Shown here: piece by piece, positions 12,000-23,775 of the stretch | How positions within the stretch are numbered: position 1 is the stretch's first letter | Layout: each line of letters starts with the position of its first letter | Program-made: the position numbers and the translations under genes | Assembly (NCBI GenBank): GCA_963969395.1 | Contig: OZ017796.1 | Location: forward strand, 8,558,501 to 8,622,500 | Length of the DNA: 64,000 nt | Direction of reading: 5' to 3' | Source: Pseudoscleropodium purum | Taxonomy: Eukaryota; Streptophyta; Bryopsida; Hypnales; Brachytheciaceae | The notes under the pieces: generated by a model | What the model was told of the DNA's origin: nothing | Seen by the model: only the letters and a program-made list of their open reading frames with translations | The model's database searches: none

Positions 12000-13293
12000 A
12001 GGTCAAAATGCAGCTCATGAGTGCTACAATAGATCCTTAGCACATGTGACAATTGTCACTTTTTTTATTGACCATGATGCCACACATTTCCAATATACTA
12101 TACCAAAGTAGCTTTTGTGTAGGGATGGGGTCTATGCCATCGACCACGACGCCACTACCTATTACGTATTGTAGAACGTTCAATTAGTTATGTTCAACTT
12201 GTTATTGGATTAAAATGCATGAAGAAATAAGAAGGTTTGTACACCTTGCCTTTCTCTTCGTAAAATATTGCTGCTGAGGAAGCGCACCACTACTGCACCC
12301 CTATTTTTGCACAACAAGGCAATGAGCAACATCATTAGAGGGAGCTACATAAGTTGATACTATATTTAGTAAATTACTTGTATAGTTTTGGAAGGCGAAA
12401 GGTGCTGCAAACTGTATGTTGGAGGAACTTTGATTAGATTATCACCTCACTTTGGAGTTCAATGAAGGTTGTTGGGATTAGAAATTCTAGGTCCATTGTT
12501 GATATTTGAGCAATAAGGAATGTTTGAATTACGTGTAGACTTTTGGAAACTGAAAAGCCGCTAGAAAAAAGCAATAAATTGGCTTGGGAGGGCAAGTGCA
12601 TGAGCGGGGAGGGCAATTTCAATTCAAAATCATAAGAGAGGCCTTGGTGCTTCCTAAGTTTTTGGTGCCACGAACTAAAATTTTCAAATTTCAAACAACA
12701 CTAATGGCCTGGCACTACCTAGTTGTGCAACTTAAAGATGTGCTTAGTAACAAATATTCTAGATGATAATATAATAAGTTTTGTTGGTCATGTTTGGAAA
12801 GTGATGATGAACATTTAATGCTTGCTTTGGTCCATTTTGGGATTCTAATGAGGTTATTACATATTGTCATGCAACTACACAAGCGTACTTTTAGTTCACT
12901 TTCAACTTCATATGTAGTTCATTTTGTTAGAGTTACAAATGTACTATTTTGAATTGTCAAACCATAGAGTTTGTTGTATCAATGCAAATGGCATCATTTG
13001 GACATTGACTTTGAATGCTTAAAGAACTTCTATGAATTGAATTAGCATAGCCTTAATTGTTATGTACTTTGTCTTATTCTATTTAAGCACTTCCTTGCTT
13101 TCATTACTGTTGTAAGCTATGATCATGAATAGAGGCCTAGCCTTGTACTACCAATAACTGTAGTTAATTCATACTAAGTACGTGCCAAAAATCTTATCAA
13201 TATCAACACAACATTGGTGTCCATTTCTCTTCTTACCTAAAAATTGGGGAAAAAATTTGGATTCATAGATTCCTCTAAAAAACCACCATCTAC
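12000..13293. other. AT-rich DNA downstream of transposase remnant
   Basis: No gene or repeat was recognised. It may be the remaining 3' part of the transposon that carried the DDE_1 gene, but no end was identified. Confidence 0.45.
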
Positions 13294-13985
13294 TTAACCC
13301 CTTTAGGATGTTAAAATCCATATGGTTTACAATACATACATACTCAACTACTTGGCATTAAAGGGTTCTGCTAAAATCTTTATATTGTTCTAACAAAGTT
13401 TACATGAACATATGACTATCTTATATTTTTAGAAGAAAGGAATTAATATTAAGTTAATCATGATGTGGTAGCTTCTAAACTATTGCATCTTTGTGAATGA
13501 CTGCAACTTGGAATAAATGGACTTGGACAATTAATTACCAAGTTAGTTTTATTGGATAGTCTTACTATTATATAAGAGGATAGGATCAAACTTTTGAGGT
13601 TTTTTATTTTTATAGAGGATCATTGAATGCTCTTCATAGACATTGAGAGCTATGTAGATTTTTTGGTATCCAAAATCATAGACCAGTTTGGGCTATTAAC
13701 ATCCTAAAGTGATTAAGTGAACACTTTTTGAGCCTATTACCTCAATTCCTCCAAAAAGTTGAGTAAACTATACTAACCTAATTAGGTAGGGTCCAAAATT
13801 TCCTTTCTTTTAACTTTAAACAATATAATCTCACAATCTCTTTTGTCAATCAAAAAAACTCTACAAATTTCTTTAGTAGTCTAGTTTAAATTTGAATGGT
13901 TGAAAGTTTGAAAAGTATATTCCTATATTTTAATTATGCTAAGTGCACTAGAAAGTGAAAATAATCAAAGAACTTTAGGGGTTAA
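13294..13985. mobile_element. Candidate TTAA element of a third type (692 bp)
   Basis: It is bounded by TTAACCCCTTTAGG on the left and CTTTAGGGGTTAA on the right. The interior is not clearly related to A or B. An inverted pair (CTTTAGGATGTTAA at 13301 and its reverse at 13688) lies inside, so this may be two broken elements rather than one. Confidence 0.4.
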
Positions 13986-13989
13986 ATCT

Positions 13990-15920
13990 TTTTACAAAAA
14001 ATTTAAAATAAAAAGGCTAAAACTACAATTGTATAATATGCACATGTATAGATGGACCATTCATCAATTTTACAGTACAAAACAAAAATATATGTAACTA
14101 TATAATTATTAATATAATATTTTGGACTAGATGTATTATATGTTTGGACTCAACATTTTTTGGATCTTCTTTGTGATCACTATGTATGGTTGTTGTGGTT
14201 GTTCTAGTCTTGGTTCTAAGGTCTCTTTACAAAGTTTGGGTTTTAAGGAGCTCACCATTATTCCATGATAATGCCTACATACAAATTTTTTTGAAATTTT
14301 TTGGGATACACAACTCTTATATTATACACAAGGGTCATTGACATTAAAAAGACTTAGAGGATGGCTTTTGTGAAAATTGTATCAAATTAAAAAGACCAAA
14401 AAGTTAGGTGAAAACTAAATTAATCATAAATTTAATATAGAAAATGTGTGGTTCTATACATATTGAAAAAAAATTCACAATATATACAAAGAATTGAAGC
14501 ACTAATGCACAGTTTTAAAAATTTATACAAAAAATTTCCCCCAATTAAAATTAAAATTTTATTAAAAAGCCCTCAAAGTTGGATAGCTCGGCTTGTTGAT
14601 ACAAGTATTAAAAAAACTCATATAATTAGCTTTTTACTGATAATATTGTGCTAAGAATGCTCATTATATGTATATAATTACATGTTTGGATTCCTTGTTG
14701 AAAGGGCTACAAAAAAAATTCTACATTAAAACAAATTATATTTTTTGAGATTGGACTAAAATGCATTATATGTGATTATAATGGAGGCCATATAATAGGG
14801 GAGTGGCATACCCAAGGAAATTTTAAATACTAAAAAAGTATCCCTCAATAGAAACTAAAGAAACTAGTGAAAATACAAAACAATAAAATTTAGGAATCCT
14901 TACAACTCTTTTATTAGAATTGAGATGTTTTTTCAAGAACTACTAGACCAATATTTAATATGAATCAAGCTCATATCACTTCCTATTGGAATCTTCTTTT
15001 AAAACACTTCACCTTCAATTATACAAGGTTGTTGGAAAGTCTTAGAACATTTTTCTATTTGACAATAAAGGCTTTTTTTTCATTTTTTATGAAGTGACAA
15101 AGTGGCAATATAAAATGTTATAGTGGTACTCCAAATTTCAACATTCATCTACATATTGGATTGAATGTCACATTAGCATATATTACATATTCATAAATAT
15201 AATTCATCCACAATCTAGCGATTTCATAGAAGATGTTATTTAATTTGAAATTTTTTTGGTGAAAAACTTCATGGTTTGTTGTCAATTTTAAGCCAAATTA
15301 TTTTTACTAATGCTATTTGGTACAATAAAGTCCCAAAAAAGCCCTTTCGACAATGATAAAAAATTTATAAATTGATTATAAAAGGTTCATCCACATCTTG
15401 TCAATTCCAAAAGCATGTTGTAGAGGCAAACAACATAGGAAAGCAATGACATGTCAATGTTAAAAAAATCAAATTTTGACAAATTTTCAGAAAATAGAAA
15501 CTTCTAAAACTTTCTAAGAAAATTTTCCGTTTTTGTGAGCCAATCCAACGACTAGATGCATTTAGTTTAGCAACTTCTCAACTAGTGACTTAGAATTATA
15601 CAAGCTACTTTCCAACACAATCAATTCAACCAGAGAATCAAGAATAGCTACTTTTTCTATTTGAGACTCCATTGATCCATTTATGCAATTTACTATACTA
15701 TAAAAGATTTGGCAAATTATAGACTAGGGTTTGGATGGATTTGGCAAAAAGTTGCTCCAAAAAAACAAAAATTTCCTATACCCTTGTTGTTGGTCCATGG
15801 GCTAAATTAGTTTGTAGTGACAAATCACCAAAAATATTTACAATACTTGGGAGTTGATCAAGTGCAACATTATGAGTTTTTGGAATTTCAAATATATTTA
15901 TGTACTTTGATTGGATAGAT
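13990..15920. other. AT-rich DNA without recognised features
   Basis: Nothing beyond short chance open stretches and A/T runs was seen. Confidence 0.55.
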
Positions 15921-15924
15921 CACT

Positions 15925-16850
15925 TTAACCCCTACAATCCCAAGGCCATTTTTCTATCAAAAACCACTCAAAATTGCCATTTTTATTGTGTTCTTCTAAA
16001 AAAATAAAAACAAAATTATTTTTAAATTTTTAACCATATGATCTTTTACTTCACTTGTCTTAGCTCATGTGATAAAAATTTCAAGAAGTTTGATCCTATA
16101 GATTGGAAGATGGTAGCATTCAAAATTGAAAAAGAAAGCTATTTTGAACATTGGCCTACAATTTCAAATGATTTTGACTACCAATTTTTAATTTCTTTTT
16201 GCACTACAAAATTTAAATTAAAAAAAAATTATATTGAAGAATTGAGTTGAAAGTTTAGAAAAAATCCCCCAAAAAACACTTGATTTTCATTCTTTAAAAA
16301 ATTGTTAAGTAGAAGTAGGTCCAAGATTGAAAAAAAAACTCATTTGTTAATAGCTCCAAAATGGAATTGAAAGACAATAATTTCATTGGCAAGATTGTTT
16401 TAACAATCAAACAAAACATTTATTTTTTAAATTGTGAAAAATTGTGAAAATTGCATTCAGAAATGAATCCTACAAGTTATTTTTTCAAGAAGATGCTTAA
16501 ATTGCTCAAAAATTAAGATTGTCCTTAACTTTCTCATTTTTTAGTCCAAATAGAACAAATCAAAGCTTCACAAGTAGACAAAAGTATAACATTTCAGAAG
16601 AAAAATTTAGAATTTATTTTGATTTTTTGCGATTTTCATTGTGGTGCCCATCAAGTTCAATTTCAAACTTTTTGTAGTATAACTTTTGCTCCCAAGCACG
16701 AATTGAAATAAAAATTATATTCCCACATAGCTGATTGGTTTTTCTATCTTATGAGAAAGTCTCAAAAAAATTCACCAAAAATTGAGGTCACAATAACCTA
16801 CCCAAAATTTGATTTGTCTCCCAAGGGGACGATGGGACTTTAGGGATTAA
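15925..16850 (-). mobile_element. TTAA element, subfamily B, copy (926 bp)
   Basis: It starts TTAACCCCTACAATCCC and ends GGGACTTTAGGGATTAA. It is colinear with 35290-36109 and reversed relative to 21662-22581. Shared landmarks are AAATGAATCCTACAAGTTAT (about 16463-16482), an AACTTTTGCTCCCAAGCAC block, and the final CCAAGGGGACGATGGG block. It is not coding. Confidence 0.87.
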
Positions 16851-17447
16851 GAAGAAAGTTTTAGGCAACTACATCCATACATTTTATTCCATTTTGAAGA
16901 AATATGACAATTTCATCCATTAAATACCATAGAATTTGTGTCAAAGTAACCTCTTAAAATTTTTATCAAATTTGCTTGGGGAATTTTGAACAAGAAGGCA
17001 ACTACACCCAAAATTGTCACATTAGTAGGTGTTAAGTTCAAAAGATGACATGGTGAATGGAATCATTGAAACTTAAAAAGGTACCAAAGAAACCCTACAA
17101 CAATGGAAATGATACTACATCTCCTCAATCACAAGCCATTTTTTGTACAATTTCCTAAGTGATGGAATCTTCTCAAGTTCTTAAGTGGATCTTACAAACT
17201 ATTGATTCAATCTCTCCATCCATTTGCAATTCATTCACTAACTCTCACAACTACTCTTCATATTTGTATTTATTTATTTATTATTGGATTGACTTTTTGA
17301 CATTTGTTTGTATCCAATGTACAGTACATCACTATCATAATTAATTCGTATATAAGAAATTACAAAAGTTTTTTTATTCATAACCATCTACATATGTGAA
17401 AATCATCATGATTTGAAGATTTTATAACCATCATGTATTTTTAGCCT

Positions 17448-18300
17448 ATTCATCCCTAAAATTCAAAGTTGTTTTACCATAAACCATTCTAAAAATGCCA
17501 TTTCTAGTGCAAATTATAAAAGTGACTTATTTTTACTATTGGCGCACGCACACACACACACACAAATATATATATATATGATCTTGCGTTAGATATGCAT
17601 GAGAATGTGTAAAAGAAATTTCAAAAGCTTTGACAAAATAGATTGCAAAACATTAGCATTTAGAGTAGAAAGAAAGGCTTATATTTGAACATTGACATAC
17701 GAGGTTTCCAAACTTTGAACTCTTTTAATTAAAAATTTCTCCCTATGAACTTTTGATGTAAAAAACCTTTATGGTATAAAATCAAGTTGAATATCTTAAG
17801 GAAAAAGTTCAAAAACTAAACTGGATTTTCATTTTTTAAGAAATTGTTCAATAGAAGTAGGCATAAGATGGAAAGAAAACCTAAATTATTAATAAATATA
17901 AGGTGGAATTGGAATAGTTCAATTCTAATGGTAAGATGATTCTCCTAGGCTACACTTTGTGAATCATCCCCCCTTCAAATTGTGAAATTGTAAAAATTGA
18001 TCTCAAAAACAAATTCTAGTAGTTATATTCTTTATAAAAATGCCTAGATTACTTGAAAATGTTCAAGACTCTTTGTAACTTTCACATCAATATTTCTAAT
18101 GGAATGAATCAAAGTTCATATTAAAAATAAAAACACATTCTATGAAAATCTAATTTTTAAAACTTTCATTTAAGGTATTTGTAATTATTAATTTTACCCT
18201 ACCTATACTATTTTTATTTTGAGTGACATAACTTTTTGCTCTCATTTACCAAATTTGTTTGATAGAATATTGGAATGAAAATTTAAAAAGAATTTATTTC
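17448..18300 (-). mobile_element. TTAA element, subfamily B, eroded partial copy
   Basis: It aligns with 15925-16850 from CATCCCTAAAATTCAAAG through the AATGCCATTTCTAGTG, AGATTGCAAAACATTAGC and TAGAAGTAGGCATAAGATGG blocks to about 18300, where similarity fades. A CA/TA simple repeat has expanded inside it at 17545-17579. Neither end keeps a clean TTAA. Confidence 0.6.
17545..17579 (+). repeat. CA then TA simple repeat
   Basis: GCACGCACACACACACACAC passes into ATATATATATATAT. It has expanded within an eroded subfamily B element. Confidence 0.9.
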
Positions 18301-19384
18301 AAAAGAAATAACAATTTTGTTTACAAATTAACAATGGAAGCTTTGTTTTTTCCTTACAAATTAGTTATTAATATTTGTGGTGGGGGAGAAGTCAAAAGTG
18401 CGTAGTGCATATTATAGTAATTTCATTGGTTTCTCAACGTTTGGGAAGAGAAATTTCAATCTTTTTAAGATATTAACAATTTAGTATTCTTGTCAATGTG
18501 TATAGCCTTCCATTTATAATAGAAATTCAAGAATGAAAATTCATTGTCAATTTTTTTGGCCACATATCATCAAATTATTTCTTCAACATGAGATTTCTTC
18601 TTCAAGTTATCAAGCAAATAATATTTAAGATAATAATTTAAAAGATGAAACCTCACCTTTGAAATGGCTGAATGGGATTGAAAAAAACTCATTTTTGAAA
18701 TTGAGCTAGTGTGGTTTTAATTATTCTACTGAAGTTTCAACGAATTTTTTGAGTGCAATTCTATTGTTGACATTTTTATTCTAAAGTAAGATTCTTCCAT
18801 GCTATGTTGGAATAGAAAAAATAAATTTTGAGTTTTCTAAGAGTTAGAATTGTCTTCACCGAGTTTCATGATGCTTACACTTTCATGTGAGTAGAAAGAA
18901 ATTGCATTTGAAAGTAACTTTGCCTTATTGTCAAACTAAAAACAACCCAAAAAGTTATTGTTCAATATTAAAATTAATTCTTCAAAAGTTGAAAAAGTTA
19001 TTTCCTTCGTTTTTTACGAGCCTCTCTCTAAAATCTTGCCAAACAACGGTTTTGATTTTTTTTTTACAAATGTTCTACACTTCCAAATAGAATTCTAGAA
19101 TTCCATATGTTTTTTATTCAAAATAAATTGCCAAATTTTGTACATGAAAATTCACCTTGATAATACTTCATCAAGTTACTAAAGTAATCTTGTAGATCAT
19201 ATTTGCTAGTTACCAAAGTTGTAACTGGCAGTTACTACCACTTTTTAGTATATAGTTTGCGTCACTATACATTGAGATTTTAGAAATTATGATTTAAAAA
19301 TTTTCATTTGAACTTCCCTTACCCCTCTTGTAATTTTCACAAACCAACATGGCAACAATCAATATGGGACAATTCCCTGTATCC
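18301..19384. other. AT-rich DNA without recognised features
   Basis: Low-complexity AT-rich sequence between a B-type fragment and the 18-bp repeat. An open stretch at 18887-19090 has a Lys/Leu/Phe-biased translation typical of chance. Confidence 0.55.
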
Positions 19385-19562
19385 ATATCCGGTATTGTAT
19401 CCGTATGTGGTACTATATCCATATTAGGTAATGTATTCATATCTAGTATCTATATTCAATATTCATCACGTATCCATATCTAATACTATATCCATATTTG
19501 ATACCTATATTTAGTATTTATCCTATATTTCTATTTGATATTGTGTACATATTTGGTATTTG
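19385..19562 (+). repeat. Degenerate tandem repeat, about 18-bp unit
   Basis: About ten imperfect copies of a motif like TATCCATATTTGGTAT follow one another. Units vary between about 14 and 20 bp. Confidence 0.75.
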
Positions 19563-20369
19563 GACGATTTAGATTAAATCTCACAAGATCAATGGCTTGT
19601 GATTTTTGAAAAATCAACAATAACTTTGAATGTAAGCATATTTAAAATAAAAAAATCAACGGCTTATAGATTTTTTGGGAGAAGGGGGGGCAACTAATGC
19701 AAGTACGCCTCTTTTCAGTGGATAGTCAGTGGATAGTATGACAAGCACATCCAATTGTGATTAACACCTTCCACTCCCCTGCATCAAAAAATGAACATGG
19801 ATGAACACTTTCATGACTCAAAACCAACATAGTTTTTCAAAAGCAACCAATGAATATTGAAAAGTTTTTTTTAAAAAGAAAACAATGAGATTTGAAACAT
19901 TTTGTATTTCAAGGGTATCAATTGAGGGTGAATCTGGTCTTACCTACATGGTACCTTAGTTTTCAACTTTGAAAATTTGAAACATATTCCTAAAGCATCG
20001 AAAATTACAAAACTACTTGGGTTGCAATTGTCTTGGATTCATTATTTGATCCTCTCATCCAATTTTGTGGTTGTTTGACAATTGAGATAATGGGACCAAC
20101 AAAGTGTTGCATTCATGTATTCCTACTAGTGTTTGTTTTTTCATTTTGGAAAAGGAGACAACTATTTCTTCAATACTCATGTGATACTTGGATGATACTT
20201 GGTAATATCTCTTTCAAAATTAGGTGATACCTAGGTAAAATTTGGCAAATGGTCTTTAAATACTACAATAATCTAGCTATTTTGACCTCCCAAAATGTTT
20301 ACAAAAAATAGCCAACATCTTCTGGCTTTAACCAATTGAAGAAAAATCATGCATCGGAAAAACATTGAA

Positions 20370-20970
20370 TTTCCTACCTTCCGGCTAACAAAGACAAAGG
20401 GGCTAGTTCTAGCATTGTTTCCGAAAAGGGGGTTATGGAATCAATTTGGCTTGATATAGCCCCTGAACGAACGAACATTAGGGGATCCTTTTGGATGAAG
20501 TGACGGAATCCTGAACCAATGAGAGGCCATTTCTGTTCATCCCTGGAGAAGTGGGCCCTCCAGCCCGCCGAACGGAAACTGGACGGAAACTGAACGGAAA
20601 CTGGACGGATACTGGACGGAAACTGGACGGAAACGCCGACCCCCCTGACACGGCTGACAGTTTCGAGAATCAAATGAAAGAACTAATAATACGAAGCTAA
20701 GCTTCAAATTAGTAACTTACAGTTGGGTTTGGCGGGGCCCATCCGAGTCTCCCCAATCGGAGGCCGAGGCGACGCAGCGGCGTTGAAGGTGTCCACGGCT
20801 TTCCGTCGCCAAGTCCCGCCCGGCCGGGAGTTCGTCGGTCAACCCTCGGGATGGGAGCCTCCACCCGTGCCCACTGGAGCAGACCCTCCGGGTCTTTCCA
20901 CCACTCAGATCGGGTTCTTTTCGCCCCCGGGCCCCGGGGCGGGCTACATCCCTTTTCTTTAGTATTCAGA
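20370..20970. other. GC-rich block resembling plant organelle DNA
   Basis: About 600 bp of much higher GC content sit in AT-rich DNA. The style (GGGGCTAGTTCTAGCATTG, GGGCCCCGGGGCGGGCTAC, long open stretches on both strands) resembles plant mitochondrial DNA, so an insertion of organelle origin is likely. Open stretches exist on the plus strand at 20723-20962 and the minus strand at 20374-20673, but neither was recognised as a named gene. Confidence 0.4.
20570..20635 (+). repeat. Six tandem copies of an 11-bp unit
   Basis: The unit is G(G/A)ACGGAAACT, repeated six times with single-base changes, in the GC-rich block. The 11-bp period is exact. Confidence 0.9.
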
Positions 20971-20987
20971 CTTTCTCAGCCCCCAGT

Positions 20988-21075
20988 ATCGAGATCAGGG
21001 TATCAATCACCGTATCAGGATTAGGGGTATCAATCATCGGACCAGAATCAGGGTATCAAGCACCGTATCCAGCAC
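20988..21075 (+). repeat. Degenerate short tandem repeat
   Basis: Three or four imperfect copies of a unit like ATCAGGGTATCAATCACCGT, roughly 26-32 bp apart, directly after the GC-rich block. Confidence 0.65.
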
Positions 21076-21262
21076 AGGCTCTTCGTCCATTGGTTCATTC
21101 ACTATTCCACAATCTGAAGTTACTCCCCTTGCACACTGAAGAACTTACACCTAAATGCGTTCCAATCTGAACGAGGGTTTGAGGAATGGGGACCTCACTC
21201 ATACTTCCCTGTTTTTTTTCCCTAGGGATGCATGTTAAAAAAAAAGACTCCCTATTTTGTAC

Positions 21263-21478
21263 TTAATCCTTAAAGTTCCTTGACTATATTTTCATCAAAA
21301 CACTCCAAAACTGCCATTTTCTTGTACAAGTTTCAAATTTAAAAAAAAAATCATTTTTGGACACATGTAACTATAGGATCTTGTAGTACAATAGTTTGAA
21401 AAGATGTGAAATTTTTTTGGAAATTTCCACTATGTAGATTGCAAGATATTAGCATTTGAAGTGACAAAAATCATATGA
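21263..21478 (-). mobile_element. TTAA element, subfamily A, truncated copy
   Basis: It starts TTAATCCTTAAAGTTCC and matches the outer 215 bp of the shared A/B end (AAACTGCCATTTTC, GGACACATGTAACTATAGGA, AGATTGCAAGATATTAGC), then breaks off near 21478. No matching second end was found before the next element at 21662. Confidence 0.7.
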
Positions 21479-21661
21479 AGTCTACACTTTACTCAAGAAT
21501 CTAATGGGATGGTCTTGCAAGCAAGACACAAGTACAAGTTGTTACTTTACTAGAACTTGAACAAGCCTTCATTTCTACCTTGGATCTTCTTTATAAATAT
21601 TACGAATTTAGGTGAATACTTTTGATGTAGATTCGTTTATTCATTAGTTGGTTGGTTTGAA

Positions 21662-22581
21662 TTAACCCCTAAAGGAGCATTGTTCCTTGGGGGGACAAAT
21701 GGGATTTGGGGCAAGTACCTATGGACTGAAATTTTTTTCTAATTTCTTGAATTTTTTTTTTCACATTGAAAAATTGATTAGCTTTGTAAGAATATAATTC
21801 TTTTTTCAATTGGTGCTTGGAAACAAAAATTATGCCCAAATAAGCTTAAATAAGGGACATAGGGGCAACAAAAAAATTTTCAAATATTTAATTTTTTGTT
21901 TTAAAATTTTTTTTCCTCATAGATTATATTTTTGTGTAAATGGAAAGCTTTGATTCATTTTATTTGGATTTTTTTATGAGAAAATTATAGACAATCTTGT
22001 TTTGGGGGCAATAAAAGCATTTTCTTAAAAAATAACTTGTAGGATTCATTTCTCAATGCAATTTTTACAATTTTTCCAAAAAAAAGTTCCACATGGCTTA
22101 TCTTGCTTGCTAGGAAAATCTCACCATTGAGATTAGAGTGTTTTAATTCCATTTTAGAGATATGAATATTTTAGATTTTCCTTCTATATTATACCTACTT
22201 CTACTTAACAATTTAAAAATAAATGAAAATAGAGTTTTTTTTAATCTTTTTTTTTCCTAGACCCTCAACTCAATTCTATACTATAAATATTTAAATTTAA
22301 AAACTCTATAGTGAAAAAAATTAAAGTTAAAAATGTTCAAAGTCAAAAAATCTAGTCTTGCAATGTGTTGAAAAACTCATTTTTTCCACTTTAAATGCAG
22401 ATATTTTGCAATCTACAAGGTCGAAAATTCTGAAAATTTTTCCATATATCCTCATACTAGTTAGGTGTAAGATCCTACAATTAGATGTGAAAAAAATTTC
22501 AATTTTTTTTACCTTTTGCTATAGAAATGACAATTTTGAGTGATTTTTGGCAAAAAAAGGCCTTGGTCCTTCAGGGATTAA
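21662..22581 (+). mobile_element. TTAA element, subfamily B, copy (920 bp)
   Basis: It starts TTAACCCCTAAAGGAGC and ends GGTCCTTCAGGGATTAA. Its reverse complement is colinear with 15925-16850 and 35290-36109. The right-hand 230 bp also match one end of subfamily A, while the left-hand end (GGGGGGACAAATGGGATTTG) is specific to B. Confidence 0.87.
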
Positions 22582-23559
22582 GGTATATGTACCCATTGTC
22601 ATTGCTATCCAAAATGAGATGCCTATGTGTGGACCAAAACGCAACACAAGAAATTGGATATTGGTGACACAAGATGTACACAATCAAAACATAAAGAGTT
22701 TAAGAGAGCTAATGAAAGGCTACAAGTGTATTTTGGTACACTTTTAGACAAACAATGCTTTTAAATTCTATAACATATTCAAATGATGTCCAAATAATGC
22801 AGACTTTAAGTGCATTGTAATCTTCTTTTGTTTGTCAATAATATTCAATTAAAAATAATTTATGTATAATTTTAACTATGCTTGAGTGCTATTAGTGTCT
22901 ATCAAGGGTATATTGATCTTATAGTTCTTTTGTGATGGAGTTGATCATTATTTCAACGCTAACTAGACTCCCTTGATGTTGGGTGGAAGATATATTAGAA
23001 AAGATATACAAGGTAGAAGCACCCCAAACTACCATTTTTCTTTTGTCCCTACTAGATGGATGTTGTAAATGATTTTTTTTTTTGCTAGAATCTTAGATTC
23101 TTTGAAAGAAATCCAACCTCATGCATTCAATACTTTTTTAGACACTTAAGCAATATTCTATGAATTTTCAAAGTTGAAACCTACATGTAGAATTTATCCA
23201 AAAAATAATATTTTTAAAATAAAAGTCCAACTAAAAATTATTTTTGATCAAATTTAGATTTTATTCTAATTTGAAAATTCCAAAAATTATATATTTTATT
23301 GCAATTTTTTATTTATTCTAAAATTAATTAATCAATTACAAAATATCATAGAATTTTGGTTTATACAATGATGTTCTATATTATAGTTAATAATAATGGT
23401 GAAATATCTAGGTTTCTAAGCCCTCATGGAACACTTGGGAATTTGAATAGGTTCATATATTCTCAATTTTTCAACATAAAAAGTTTTAAAACCCAAGTCT
23501 TTAGTGCAAATTTTTTTAATTAATAGGATTCAAAGTCTTGTAAATCTAATTAAGCAATG

Positions 23560-23775
23560 TGCAATAAGTTCAATTTTCTTCATTTTAAACATGAATATCT
23601 TGCACTATGTATAGTCAAAGTTTTTTAAATTTCTTCCACATATTCTAATACTAGTTTAGTGCAAGATCCTATGGTAAAATGTAAAGAAAAAATGATTTTT
23701 TTTGCCATTTGCAAAAAAAATGACAATTTTGAATGATTTTGATTGAGAAAGGGCTTGGGATTTTAGAAGTTAAAT
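23560..23775 (+). mobile_element. TTAA element, end fragment shared by A and B
   Basis: It matches the right 215 bp of 21662-22581 (AACATGAATATCTTGCA, ACTAGTTTAGTGCAAGATCC, ATGACAATTTTGAATGATTT, GGGCTTGGGATTTTAGAAGT). The terminus reads GAAGTTAAATAA. The other end is missing. Confidence 0.6.
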
